Part shown: piece after piece, positions 27,601 to 38,400 of the stretch
Numbering within the stretch: the first letter of the stretch is position 1
How the letters are laid out: each line of letters opens with the position of its first letter
Assembly: GCA_907165275.2 (NCBI GenBank)
Contig: OU015672.1
Span: 4,446,501-4,510,500, forward strand
DNA: 64,000 nt
Origin: Zygaena filipendulae
Lineage: Eukaryota > Arthropoda > Insecta > Lepidoptera > Zygaenidae
Reading direction: 5' to 3'
Notes under the pieces: model-generated
Seen by the model: the letters and a program-made list of their open reading frames with translations, nothing else
Databases searched by the model: none
What the model was told of the DNA's origin: nothing
Position numbers and translations under genes: made by a program

Positions 27601-29443
27601 AATAGTAATGAAAAAACCTTTAAGAGCAAGATTTGCACTATCTAATGCTTTTATACTGTCTCCAGCGCCAAACATTGTTTAGCTGAAAACACACCCATTA
27701 TTAACATCCCAAATATGCTTTTATAGGTATAGTTTTATTTGTGCAATAATAATAAAATTTGTCTATTGCGACTCAAGTCAATCGTCAAGAACGATTAACC
27801 ATAGCGGCTATGGATGTAAGATAATACATAGTTCCGAATTCGAATAAAGAATGTGTCACCATTATCAGGACGATGAGATCAAGAAGTACGTGAAGCAGAT
27901 ACTGGAGGGCGCGAACCTCGAGCAGATCACGATGAAGACGGTGTGCAAGCAGGTGTACAACCACTACCCGGACTTCGACCTCGCGCACAAGAAGGACTTC
28001 ATCAAGGCCACAGTCAAGTCGGTGAGTGTTCGCCACGCGCCCGCACTACCGGCCGGGCTAAAAAAACAAGAGGAACCCTCGTACACTCACTCGGTACGGC
28101 AATCGGTGTGGCCACTGTCGTGATATCTAGACACACCTCTGTGTGACTTTCTGCAGATCTTGAAGGTTGACTGGCAGAGAATGCCACAATGGCATTAAGT
28201 CCGCCTTTTGTATAACTGTATTATGCGAAAACTTTAAATAAATAAAAAGTTACGTCTGTCGTTCAGCTGTCATTTTCACGTGCGTTTGTGACTGCTGCGA
28301 TAGCTGCTTACCGCTTCCTCTTGTTAATTTATTCCGTGGAGCACTCAACGTTTATATATCGATGGTGGTTCCTACATACATTCCCAGATCTGAAAAAGTA
28401 GAATTCATAAAATTTTTACTCTCTGACAATGAAATAGAGTTCAAAAGTTCACATGACACTGACTCTTTCAGATGCAAGATGTATGTACGTAGGTAGGGAG
28501 TAGGGACCATTGATGTAATGGATACTCAAAAGCTATGTACCTCTCAAGACACGATCGTTTGTCTTGCTCATTGCGCTGGAAAACGAAGAAGATAAAAAAT
28601 CTATTATTTCAGAGCATATTATTTTTGCATGTTCTTTTTTTAATCAAGTTTGTTTTATTTCCCGACCGCATGCAGTAGGGTATATAATTACGGGCATATT
28701 TTTACTTGATTTTAATTTTTGTTTTCGTTTCTTTTGTTGCAGTGTATTTAAGATGTTAAGAGTTAAGATCCGGAGTGTAGATCGTCTACATAGCATAGCT
28801 GTAGTTTATATAATAAAAAGAAAACATAGTTATATATTATTACAATAATAATATATTGTATGGATAAAATAGAATATTTTGAAATGAAGTTGACGGATTA
28901 ACACCTGCTAAAGGTAGCTGTTTATTATTTCTTTATGCATGCATTTTATTGTTTTGATTTACTCGCACCGATTATTTTTTAAATAGAAATATTTCGAAAC
29001 CGATGGTCATTGGTTCGATACCGTGTGATGGTAATAATCTTTGTTTTTTATCGTGATACTAAAATTGAGAGGCCCCATGATTATGTGAAACTCGAACTTA
29101 CCGACCCGACAGATCTCTAAATACATCAGACGTAATATCTGAATGCGAAAGTTTGTGTGTGAGTTTGTATGTTTGTAACTCTCTCATTCTGAAACGGCTG
29201 GACTTATTTCGGGATTTCCGACAGTCACGCGGGAGGAGCCGTGGGAAACAGCTTGTTTTCGTAATACTTACACTTGTAATTTATGCTGACACATACAATC
29301 TGTACTGTACTTTAAAAATACTTTGGAAATGTTTATGCGATATTCAAATTAATTGTTTTAGTGTTTAGTTAGATTTTGTTACACTGCCAACAATATCAAT
29401 AACTGACATTATACTGACGTCATTCCAGCTCATATCATCGTGA
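12643..29443 (+). CDS. Dek: DEK chromatin-associated protein
   Basis: DEK is a nuclear DNA-binding protein and histone chaperone linked to chromatin and splicing. Exons: 12643-12684, 14657-14726 (or -14786 or -14834), 19489-19586, 20049-20147, 20411-20523, 21525-21666, 22521-22649, 23070-23232, 23718-23873, 24562-24647, 25142-25303, 25996-26109, 26740-26857, 27354-27529, 27869-28021, 29429-29443. All phases close. The product is 611 residues with the shortest exon 2, or 647 with the longest. The start is MSGDTDKAKISDNQ, followed by Lys-rich and very acidic Glu/Asp stretches (exons 4-6). Next is a DEK core with GKGTPLGHI, then a SAP motif (QLRTMCEMLDLDKKGAMSEL onward). After basic/acidic low-complexity exons comes the C-terminal DEK domain (ITMKTVCKQVYNHYPDFDL, then DFIKATVKS). 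The last exon adds LISS and a stop, matching the human ending ELIS as I recall it. It is longer than human DEK (375 residues), mainly in the charged segments. Confidence 0.93.
15025..15668. mobile_element. W-family palindromic MITE, interrupted by nested elements
   Basis: The outer arms are ataatcgttaacgcatag (left) and ctatgcgttaacgattac followed by ttgtcaacttggctaggggg (right). They match the arms of the uninterrupted copies at 30415-30620 and 26398-26548. The element is split at a TTA by the elements at 15152-15613. Confidence 0.65.
15152..15613. mobile_element. Y-family Harbinger-like MITE containing a second copy
   Basis: The outer copy begins CGGCCGCACTCAGAG at 15152 and ends CTGAGTGCGGCGG at 15613, flanked on both sides by TTA. 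Its centre is broken at another TTA by a full copy (15276-15512, TTA at 15273-15275 and 15513-15515). 3-bp TTA target duplications and long TIRs suggest a PIF/Harbinger origin. Confidence 0.75.
16548..16640 (+). repeat. RTE-like repeat fragment
   Basis: It has ctagctgttccccgcggatt, then a short run to gtaccctag. Confidence 0.55.
17144..17422 (+). repeat. Three tandem copies of a 93-bp unit
   Basis: The unit starts tagcctgcccaatgcacacg and begins at 17144, 17237 and 17330 with essentially no differences, so the amplification is recent. It directly abuts the TIR element at 17431. It lies in Dek intron 2. Confidence 0.9.
17431..17905. mobile_element. TIR element hosting a Y-family MITE
   Basis: The left end TTGGACATAGATAAGCAATA mirrors the right end, which reads TTGGACGCAGATAAGCAATA on the other strand. 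The repeats continue to TTAACCCACA, about 35 bp each. Removing the Y copy and one TTA leaves about 233 bp. Confidence 0.65.
17554..17792. mobile_element. Y-family MITE, full copy
   Basis: A near-perfect inverted repeat of about 237 bp, CCGCCGCACTCAGAGTCGAC to the mirrored GTCGACTCTGAGTGCGGCCG, flanked by TTA. Inner arms carry AAACAAAACTGCCGC and its mirror. It sits inside the element at 17431-17905. Confidence 0.8.
17985..18095 (+). repeat. Lepidopteran interspersed repeat (caatgggcctgcgtggtgg)
   Basis: gcctgcgtggtggactgtcg, gttagggtaggcctgtgttc and agcagtgg match the reverse of 57815-57965. This is a common lepidopteran repeat end. Confidence 0.55.
19669..19900 (+). repeat. RTE-like repeat
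   Basis: It has ctagctgacccgcgcggttt and ataaaccttcctcatgaatc. It lies between Dek exons 3 and 4. Confidence 0.6.
20580..20768 (-). repeat. RTE-like repeat
   Basis: It has ctgagtaacatagcctataa and accgcgggcgaggccgcggg. It lies next to the family X copy at 20812. Confidence 0.6.
20812..21095 (-). repeat. Family X repeat, full copy
   Basis: Reverse complement of the copy at 455: aaaatcaaaattctaattag, agataaagcgcattaaagtt, ggctcgtgacgtcac and caatattttttattaatcta. Confidence 0.7.
21316..21450. mobile_element. W-family palindromic MITE
   Basis: It has gggttagccaagtcgacatt, attgttaacgcaatagaaaa and a central gtgaccac, matching the W family. It lies in the Dek intron before exon 6. Confidence 0.5.
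21838..21935 (+). repeat. RTE-like repeat fragment
   Basis: It has gttccccgcggtttcacctg and tccctgtatccctgacaacg. Confidence 0.6.
22352..22448 (+). mobile_element. SINE 3' body fragment
   Basis: It shares tagtatataccacgtttgc and gtgggatcaagtagaagtg with the SINE at 39157. The tRNA-like head is absent. It lies 70 bases upstream of Dek exon 7. Confidence 0.6.
23281..23486 (+). repeat. RTE-like repeat
   Basis: It has ctagctgtccccggcggttt through ctttataacattagtaagta. It lies between Dek exons 8 and 9. Confidence 0.6.
24048..24297. mobile_element. Pogo/Tigger-like MITE (decayed)
   Basis: The left end TACAGTGGATCCCCGGAATT and the right end, read in reverse (GAACCCCTGGTAATCCAGCC), resemble pogo-type termini with a TA target. 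The match is imperfect. Confidence 0.35.
24768..24866 (+). mobile_element. Degenerate copy of the same SINE
   Basis: A TGGCACAGTGGT A-box, a decayed B-box and the tail motif gtgggatcaagtaaa match the SINE at 39157. It sits in a Dek intron. Confidence 0.5.
24920..25062 (-). repeat. RTE-like repeat
   Basis: It has gccggaattcctgcggggac and gcgggcgaagccgcgggcaa. It ends 80 bases before Dek exon 11. Confidence 0.6.
26140..26362 (-). repeat. RTE-like repeat with (GGAT)n
   Basis: It runs from cctactaatattataaacgc to accgcggggcacagctagt, with a ggatggatggatgg expansion near 26181-26200. Confidence 0.7.
26398..26548. mobile_element. W-family palindromic MITE
   Basis: Ends cctagcccccctagccatga and ttcggctaggagggc are inverted, with gttaagttatttggtgat-type arms inside. 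It lies in the Dek intron before exon 13. Confidence 0.55.
28168..28250 (+). repeat. LINE 3'-end tail
   Basis: gagaatgccacaatggcatt followed by aagtccgccttttgta and an A-rich aataaataaa tail. The same tail occurs at 60672. Confidence 0.65.
29135..29253 (-). repeat. RTE-like repeat, shortened
   Basis: It has cacgcgggaggagccgtggg and gaaacagcttgtt. Confidence 0.5.
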
Positions 29444-29998
29444 GCGGTGGGCACATCGGCTGCAATCACATAAAAATAGTCAAGTAAGGTTACAACCACT
29501 TAAAAAAATTAAACTTAGAGATAATTGTCGACGCCGCGCGCTCACGACGTGCACTTGTATGCGTTACGTTACGTTACGTTACAATCACACCTCCGACGCC
29601 ATCGGCTGTCGTCCCGACGCGACCCGCCGAGTCTTGTAACGTGCGAGCTATGGATATCACAACGCAAAGATGCTGGTCGATTGCTAAATAATAGTATGAA
29701 AAGTACCTAATCTCACCCCGGGAATGTTCTTTTAAACACCACCCGCTATAAATGATCAGGAAGTCAAAAAATTGGGCAAAGTGTGTAAAATAACCTAACC
29801 ATTTCTTTTTAAAATGAAATATATTAGAAGACATGAGTCTGTTAATCCTGTAACTAGTACTTTTGTGCTAGTGGAATTATTGCACTAGTTTCATTGTCTA
29901 CCACCACATTGAAATTGCAAAGAAGGGGCGAAACGATGGACAGGTAATCTATGTAAGATTTAAAATTTGAATCGGCGCAATCTTTTCTTTGTAATATC

Positions 29999-30159
29999 CC
30001 CTGTTTTCCAATTACAGCACTAAAGCGCATTACGCGGCATAATGCTCAACGTTGAATGTTTCAACTACGGCAATTAGTATGAAAGCATTAGCACAATTCG
30101 GCATTGTGCACCACTGAGTCGCATTATGCTCTATTATGCTCTGTAATTGGAAAACAGGG
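29999..30159. mobile_element. 161-bp TIR element, CCCTGTTTTCCAATTACAG ends
   Basis: Left end CCCTGTTTTCCAATTACAG and right end ctgtaattggaaaacaggg are near-perfect inverted repeats of 19 bp. AATAT flanks the right end and lies one base from the left end. The interior repeats gcattatgc-like words. Confidence 0.75.
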
Positions 30160-30414
30160 AATATGAGCTCGTCACGAGAAACCTGTCTGGTGTCGAGTTT
30201 GTTATTTCGCATTATGTCGCAATGACGTCACAGGGCGGCGCGAGTCCGGCCTTGCTTATTATTCCGCTCAGCCGAATTCGGGTCGATAAGGACGTACAGG
30301 GTGCAAACTTAAACGAGGGACATGTTGAAGAACCGGCTGTTCAGTATTCGATTTCGATTCGATTTGGGATGAGCCCAAATATCTGAAAAAAAAACCATCA
30401 TTCAATGACAACTG

Positions 30415-30620
30415 TCCCCTTAGTCAAGTTGTCAATCTATGATCGTTAATGCTATAGAAAACCAAGGAACGTATCGTGATGTCACGTGGTAACAAAAAAA
30501 AATTAACTTTTGTTTGGACGATTTTACTTGACCACGCGACAATATGACGATTAGTTCCTTTGTTTTCTATCGAGTAACGATCATAGATTGTCATTCATTC
30601 ATTGGCTAAGAGGGCTGAGC
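30415..30620. mobile_element. W-family palindromic MITE, intact copy
   Basis: The arms caagttgtcaatctatgatc and gatcatagattgtcattcat are inverted, with atagaaaac/gttttctat and tcacgtggt/accacgcga further in. This copy defines the family layout. Confidence 0.65.
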
Positions 30621-31327
30621 TCACAGGAAGCAAATGCCGAAGCGTCTACAAATCTATGAAAAGGTGAAACTCGTGTTTCTTTTAAAATTTTCTGTATTTT
30701 TCATTTATATTTTTTACTGAAATTATGAATCACCGAGAATTTCAATATGTCCCTCGTTTAAAATTACATAGTGTATATAACTCTAAGCCGGCGATCGGGG
30801 GTGTATGTATTATTTTAATGTTGCATTGGAAAAAACGAAAAAACCGTTTTTATGAAGCCAATTTCCAATTTGCTGCCTTAATTTAAAAAAAAATAACAAA
30901 GTAAATTAATTTATCCTTGTGTCAATAGAGTTTAATTTAGTACTTTTTGTCAGTACACCAATCAATTTAAAACAATGTCGGTCAAATTATTTTAGCAACT
31001 GTTTTTAATAATTTTTTTTCATTAAAGCATCTTATTTGGTCTGTTGGCTTCATCCAGGGGCGCCAACACAGCATTCATATTTGCTGCCCATTTTGTTGTA
31101 ACCCGCCACTAGATTGTGCGGTAAATAAATATATTGGCAGGACAATGTAATATCTTTTTCATTACTCATACTCGGAAAGTAGGTCTGAAGTTGCCTGAGA
31201 AGCGGGTTGAAAGTAACACTTTTCAGCCCTAGGGAGAATCGCTTTCAACTGACAGCTGGATACTGCAGAAACTCAAGTTTTTTTTTATGTCATAGGGGGC
31301 ATACTTACTGGCCAGTAGCACACCTAA

Positions 31328-31574
31328 TGGTTGATTTATGTAAAATAAAATTCACTCATTTTTTTCTTAAGCTAATTCCTATTTTATCCTATTTTTCCTC
31401 GATCTATTGGTGTCCTCGCTACGCTCGGGCGCCAAACCCCGTCTCGGAACTAAATAAGTCTTTCTCCCGAGAATAACACTGTGCTTTTCATTACGAATGC
31501 AAGGAAAGTCAAAATAAAAATAGGAATTAGCTAAAGAAAAAAATGAGTGAATTTTATTTTACATAAATCAACCA
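31328..31574. repeat. Foldback element
   Basis: The left arm (31328-31388, tggttgatttatgtaaaata…) is the inverted copy of the right arm (31511-31574). About 60 bp pair almost perfectly around a 120-bp loop. Confidence 0.8.
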
Positions 31575-34500
31575 CTTTTTACTGTTACTTTCACCCCTAG
31601 GATAACAATGTACTATATTACCACACTTGCGTTCGTTTGTGCGATAAATTGACTTGGACCGATTTTAATACTGTTTTCACCGTTTATAGTACGTTTAATA
31701 AAATTGTTGTAGTGTATTTCTTGCACTTTGCCAGTTTATTTAAAACGAATCATTAAAGGAACATGAGCACTCATGAGATCTTCTAAAATCCGGCGCTCCT
31801 GGCTCCAATCTTAAGGCTGTATTCACACGAAGTTCGCAGTTACAGTTGATTGTTAATTTGAAGTTAAGGCCCGATATTGAATAGAATTCACAGTTTACAC
31901 TATGCCTATGCCTATGCGGCCAAGGGTGAGGTTTGATTGCACGAGAGGCGGCGGGGCGTGCAGCGTTTGTCTCATTTTTTTGACGCTGATTGTGTATCTA
32001 CTTTTTATATGAGATCGATGATTCTCCCAGGTTCTGGTCGGCGCCATATTAATGCAGTTTAACGTCAGCTGACTAACTGCGAGGTCGGTGTGAATATTAC
32101 CTTGTGTAGAATTTTTTTTTTTTCAGTGTGTTGTAGGAATAATTCCCGTAATTATAAGTATAAACGAAGCAAGCAGGCTCTGGGGCAGCGATAAGGACTT
32201 TTTAATTTCACTGCGCCTATAGGATTTTTTAAAAAGAATTTTTAAAGAAATGCAGTTTACTATAACTAATATCGACTTTATTTTAATGACATGTTTTTTA
32301 GCTAAGAAACAGCTCGCGTGGCAGTTTTTCTTGATAACATATGAAAATATAATAAAATCATTTTCTTTGTATTTCTAATGTTTTTGTGTGATGTCGGTTA
32401 AAACAGCACTTTGGGACCATTATATTTTTTGTTAAGTGAACACTTGATTTTTTTTGACACACAAATTACCACTGCGAGCTTGTTTCCTATTTTTAACCTA
32501 CAATCGACTTACAAATCAACACAGTTGAAAAAATTTACTTTGTTTTTCATCATCGAATACAAAATGTACAAAGGTTCGAAAAAGATAACTTTACTTTCAC
32601 ATTTGAGTTATTAAAAAAATTGGTATATTATTATTAATATAAGTGTTTTATTTTTTTAATTAAACTTGGGTTAAATGGAAATGCTTGCAGACTCGCACTA
32701 TCGCAAATGTATTCGAATTAAGATTTTTGATTAAGTGTAATTTTAAGATGTGTAAATAAATACACAGATGTTTGGACGTTTTCGGGCTATTTTTTTATAT
32801 AAATCTAAATAAATTCAATCAATTTGGCCGCGTCTACTTTTTGCATCACAAATAGTCTCCTCTGTTATTTTATTCTTTGAATTGCAATACCATACTGAAC
32901 TGACCACAGCCTGTGATCATACGCGTTGGCAAGTCCGCGTCGTTGGTCGTATTTATGTGTAATAACTATAATATATGTATATTTATACACTTGTTATTTT
33001 GTTTGTGTGCGCCATTTCACTTTATTTCCAATAAAATTGACTAAACACGTCAACTTCTACAGCGTTTCCGTTTAAGGAGCTTGCAGTGCCCAAAGCGGCG
33101 CACTCATAAAAAAAAACTACATCTTCAAGATGTTTAATTTAAAAACAAAAATAGTTGAATATGAAAACAAACGTAAAAACACTTTTTAAAAATAATTCTA
33201 TAGTATTTAAAATATTAAACAGTAACTGCTGAATGAGCCCCTTTTTGCGGTTTTTTAATTGAACGTTTTATAAATTTGTTGCAATACTGCAAAATTATTA
33301 TTATTAAAAAAATGTATTTGCTAAGGATTTAATTTTCATATCCATTTCACTTTTTGCTTGAGATGTGATTGCGAGTGCCGCCACTTTGGTGTAATTTTTT
33401 TTTTTAAAATTGTGAATGAAAGATTATAATATCTATTTTGAATATTACTTTCATGTAATTTACATGTTGCATTTTCGGGTGCTTGTGGCATTTTTGGTGA
33501 AAATTTGTGGCCGAATGTGTCGCTTTATGTGCGCGTCCTCGGTGATGATGCTTTACAAATAAATATTAATTGCTGTTTTTAAAGGATCATTTTTGAGGGT
33601 AGTTCTCTCTTTCACAGCGCACCTTGAGTCCGTGGGTGAGCTAAACTAGGTTACTCTGGTACGAACCCACCGAGACGCGAGCAGACCCCCAATGCCTTCA
33701 CTTATAGAGATGTTTCACCATTTCCTGTCTATATTTCATTGCATCTCTATGTGCGCAACGCATTGATCCACAATAACATTTGCTTTATAAAAATATCTGT
33801 GCTATTTTTTTTTTATAAAGAAACGTTATTCGTTATTACTTAAAAAAAATCTATACCTAATTAAAACTATATTTTCATTTGTGTTCTTAAGCTTTGGATG
33901 CCTCTCGGTGACCGGTCCGGACTTGTAATTGTTAAGATTTAGAATTAAAAACAACATTAAATGTGTATTTGTGAATTAATAAAAACCTTAGGTATTCCTA
34001 TTTGGTTGATGTTTCTTTGTACATGGCCGAGATATGTAGTAAAGTAGATACACGGAATGAGATAGTGAGTGACTGGTTCTCCTTTTACATTGGAATAGAG
34101 TAATAAATAATAAATAAAAGTTTCATACGATTTAGTTTCATTTTTCACCTGTATTTTGCTCCTCCATACGTCTGTACAATATGTTAATTTACATAGTTAT
34201 TAACAAAAGTATCATACAAAAATACAAATTTACAATTTAAATTTTAAAGCTTACATATTAAAATGGCAAAAACATGATGTAAATTCTAAAAATACTTAGA
34301 TTAAGTTTTCTTAATATTTTATTTTTATTTCATGGACGGATTTAGGATAAAGGAGGATTAGAATATGACTACAAAATATATACATAATGTCAAAACGTTA
34401 TGCACGCCATATAAACTATTCTATCTTTCATGTACCTCTTGTGTAGTTTACTAAATTCTCACTTTCGCTATCGATTTATTTATCGACTTGCAAAAAGGAG

Positions 34501-34985
34501 GTTCTGCATTCGTTGTATTTTTTTTTCGTTTGTGTTACCTTGAGAATTCAAATAGGATGAGCCAGAATTTCGTTTCAATATACAATTTTTCCATTCATGC
34601 ATACTAATGAAGAAAAAAGAACTAATATTTACATGTGCATACTAATGGCGAATGGCAGTAACTTACATTTTCTAACATGATATCATACAACTGGAAATGA
34701 TCGGTGGGTTCAACCGCCAACCAGACAAATCTCAAAATATGTAAAATTTTATTTGAAATGTAACGAGTAACGTACTCCACGCAAGGCCGGTGAACCCAGC
34801 ACAAGGGAATTTAGTAAACTACAGTTATTTATCCTGTGAGGCTTATCGTGGTGTCCCACGAAGCTCGAAGCTGATTGCTTCTACGTGATTCTTTAGTTGG
34901 TCGTAAACTTATATTTAAAGTTAAATGAGCAGAGTCACATCCCAATATTTGTTATTTGACCAATAAATCAGATTACTTTGTATCG

Positions 34986-35125
34986 GGGTATGAAAATCAA
35001 AATTCTACTTAGTCTATAATAGACACTCTTTTGGTTTTTAATATTAACGAAAATATTGTTAGATAAAGCGCAGTAAAGTTTAGGAGCGGGGGGGGGGGGG
35101 GGGTTTCGTAACGTCATATGCCCAT
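34986..35125 (-). repeat. Family X repeat, partial, with poly-G
   Basis: tatgaaaatcaaaattctac and agataaagcgcagtaaagtt match family X. The usual gtggggg stretch is expanded to about 15 G at 35089-35103. Confidence 0.6.
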
Positions 35126-35499
35126 TTAAACTGTAATGTACCGGTAGCAGAGATGCTGGTGACCGGTGTGGATGTGGTCCCGCCCATTACTATCAAACAA
35201 GCCCCTACCAAATAATGGAGATTATATTCCTATAACTTCATGCTTCTTCATGCCCCGCGAAAATGATCTTGGTTAAAGACCGAGGAAAGTTTGTCACAAT
35301 ATGTAAAATCTACATGTGACAATTATTAACTGACAGGTGACAGTTACTGTCAGCTTTACGATACGCACATGCGCACAACACGCGTACACGTGTACAAGCT
35401 GGCCGTGTTTACTTATGGGAAAGTAGGTATTTGAATCAGTTCATTTGCACGGAGCGTCACCGGGCTGCCGCTACTCTCTCAGGGTATACGGCGGCACTC

Positions 35500-38400
35500 T
35501 CACAGCTTGGTCTCGGGCTTGGGCGCCTGCTTCCGCAGCGCGTGCGGCCGGCGCGCGCGCCGCTCGAGCTCGTCGTGCCTGTGGTAGGGGAACTCCCCGT
35601 AGGTGGGGCTCTGCAGCTGCGACGCGGCCGAGCAGTTGGAGCGCCGGTCGCTGTCGTTGTCCGCGCTGTCGACGTCGCCTACAGAGATACATATCGTATA
35701 TTAGATACCAGCTGCCCCCGCGGTCTGTACGTGTCTGTGGCTACAAGCAGAGCAATGTGAATAGCGCATCGGCTCCGTGTACAGGACGTCTTTTGTAAAT
35801 AAACGGTGTCGGTCGGCGTCTGTGACGGAACGTGTCGGGCACGCTCGGATGTAAATAAACGGTGTCTGTGACGGAACGTGTCGGGCACGCTCGGATGTAA
35901 ACAAGCGGTGTCTGTCGGTGTCTGTGACGGAACGTGTCGGGCACGCTCAGATGTAAATAAGCGGTGTCTGTGACGGAACGTGTCGGGCACGCTCGGATGT
36001 AAATAAACGGTGTCTGTGACGGAACGTGTCGGGCACGCTCGGATGTAAACAAGCGGTGTCTGTCGGTGTCTGTGACGGAACGTGTCAGGCACGCTCAGAT
36101 GTAAATAAGCGGTGTCTGTGACGGAACGTGTCGGGCACGCTCAGATGTAAACAAGCGTTGTCGGTGTCTGTGATGGAACGTGTCGGGCACGCTCGAATGT
36201 AAATAAACGGTGTCTGTCGGTGTCTGTGACGGAACGTGTCGGGCACGCTCAGATGTAAATAAGAGGTGTCTGTGACGGAACGTGTCGGGCACGCTCAGAT
36301 GTAAACAAGCGTTGTCGGTGTCTGTGATGGAACGTGTCGGGCACGCTCGAATGTAAATAAACGGTATCTGTCGGTGTCTGTGACGGAACGTTTTGGGCAC
36401 GCTCAATGTCTGTAGCTATATAAACGAGCCCTAATCAGTGCGTACGCACCGTCGCTGCTGTTGTTGCTGGGCGCGTGCGCGTGCGCGTGCAGCCGCGGCC
36501 GCCGCCGCCAGTAGCGGAACTCGCGCGGCAGCGTGTACGAGCGCGGCAGCGAGATCTGCGCACCGGGGCCACACAAAACGATACAAATCGCCGCATGTTG
36601 TTTATACTAATATTAATATGCTAAAGACCTAAAGTTTGTGAGTTTGTGACGTTGGAGGGGGTAATCTTTGGATCTACTGAACCGATTTTGGAAATTCTTT
36701 CACTTATAGGAAGCTACAGTAGTCCTGAGTGACATAGGGTACTTTTTATGCCGAAATTCCCACGGGAACTCCGAAATTACCGCGGGGGACAGCTAGTAGT
36801 AATATAAACATGCTAGCTGTTCTCCACGGTTTCACACGCGTTAATTTCAGAGCTTCCGCGCGAATTTCTGAGTGAAAAGTTCCATATGTCCTTCTCTGTA
36901 CCCCTGACAGCGTGAAAAAGTAACAAACAAACAAATAAACTCACATTCGCGTTTATAATTTCAGTATGTACTAGCTGTGCCCCGCGGTTTCACCCGCGTG
37001 AGTTACGGAAATTTCTTCCAAGACAACACGTTGTTCCATACAAACTTTGCCCCCCTTTTCACCCCTTTAGGAGTTGAATTTTCAAAAATCCTTTCTTATC
37101 GGATGCCTACGTCATACAAAGAACACGCCCTCCAAGTTTAAGGTCTCTACGATCAGCGGTTTAGGCTGTGCGTTGATCCATCAGTCATTCCTGGACAAAG
37201 CATTTTATATGTATATCTAATAGATAATAATAGAAAACTAACTTGGCTGTCGATGTCGCTGGGCGGGCGCGGTGTGTCCCGCGCCGGCCCCCCCGCCGAC
37301 CCCTCGCCGCTGCTGCCGGCGCCGCCTCCACCCCCGCCGCACTCCTCCTTCTTACTACATAATATGACAACAATGCAGACAAAAGTGAAAGACGTTTAAA
37401 TTTCCGAACCTCAGCAACTCTTTGATCCGTCATCGGAGAGAAATCAATCAGAGCAAAGAGGTTTCGACTTTCAGTCGCCCTTCGTTGCCCGAAGGATATG
37501 TTGGCGATAGATATCGGTGACCAGCAGGCACAGTGACCGACCCCGCGCGGTGTCAACAGTGTGCTAACTACGGGAGAGTATACTGACCAAATATGGTGCC
37601 CAACCCAACACCGGTAGCAGAAATACTGTCGACCAATCTTCGGTGGGGAACTTTTCGGTCGCGAACCTTACCGAACGAGCCCCCGCGCCCCGGTCCGTTT
37701 TGGTGGATACCGGGTTTTTTAAAAGGTGTCGTTGCGGCGGCGGCGGTAGTCGGTACCAAAGAGAAAATAAATTAAATAGATTTTCTAGTATCCCAAGTAT
37801 CCTTCCCACATAAGTAAAAATATAACCAAAAAGCGTTTAATACATTTCTTTACGTCAATGAATGTTTTAGTACATGATGAATAGTTTTGTGTGCGAAAAC
37901 CACTCGGCGACACTGGTTTTCACCTGTTTTCAAACTAAACAAGTGGTGGGTCAACTCCGACCCGCGGCGGTCCTCCGAAATGTACAGTAATAAAATGATG
38001 ACGGTCATGCATAAGTAAAGGAGCCAGCTAGACGACGCCAGAAAGACGCGGGCGCGGATGAACTGTACAGGACGAAGCGAAGCGTCGCTTAATTTTTTCT
38101 ATAATTATTTCTCCTCCCTCCCTCCATTTCAAAAAAATTCTGGCTCTCCATGAAGAAAGTTTGTTTGTTTGTTTGTTGATGTCCCATCTATCAGTTTATA
38201 TACATATATCCTGTGCTGCACTGACCCGTAGGGCGCGCCCCAGCGGCAGCAGCCGTCCAGGTAGTGCGGCGCCAGCAGGATCTCCGGCGTGCGGCCGCGC
38301 AGCCCCGCCGCCAGGTAGCTGGCGCGCAGCACGGGGCTCTCGTAGAACGGCGGCCGGGGCGCTTTTATCATGAAATGGGAATGATAACCGGATATGAAAA

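Larger units (their letters stand above)
29444..35499. other. Dek / XKR tail-to-tail interval (3' UTRs and repeats)
   Basis: AT-rich, with no coding exon I can support. It will contain the Dek 3' UTR (poly(A) site not resolved, several AATAAA-like words) and the XKR 3' UTR. It also holds a 161-bp TIR element (29999-30159), a W-type palindrome (30415-30620), a foldback (31328-31574) and a family-X copy ending in a run of about 15 G (34986-35125). Confidence 0.55.

Noticed and set aside
28156..28197. Alternative Dek last exon ILKVDWQRMPQWH
   Set aside because: It overlaps a LINE 3'-tail (gagaatgccacaatggcatt), and LISS at 29429 matches the known DEK ending better.
28743..28751. Alternative Dek last exon giving CI and stop
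   Set aside because: The acceptor is strong but the ending does not resemble DEK. Kept only as a possible isoform.
35679..36406. Long minus-strand open frames with repeated TFRHRHR-like peptides
   Set aside because: They are translations of the minisatellite at 35800-36410. Units are not multiples of three, and frames shift between units.
37185..37556. 123-codon minus-strand frame
   Set aside because: It overlaps XKR exon 37354-37243 in a different frame and an adjacent RTE-like repeat.
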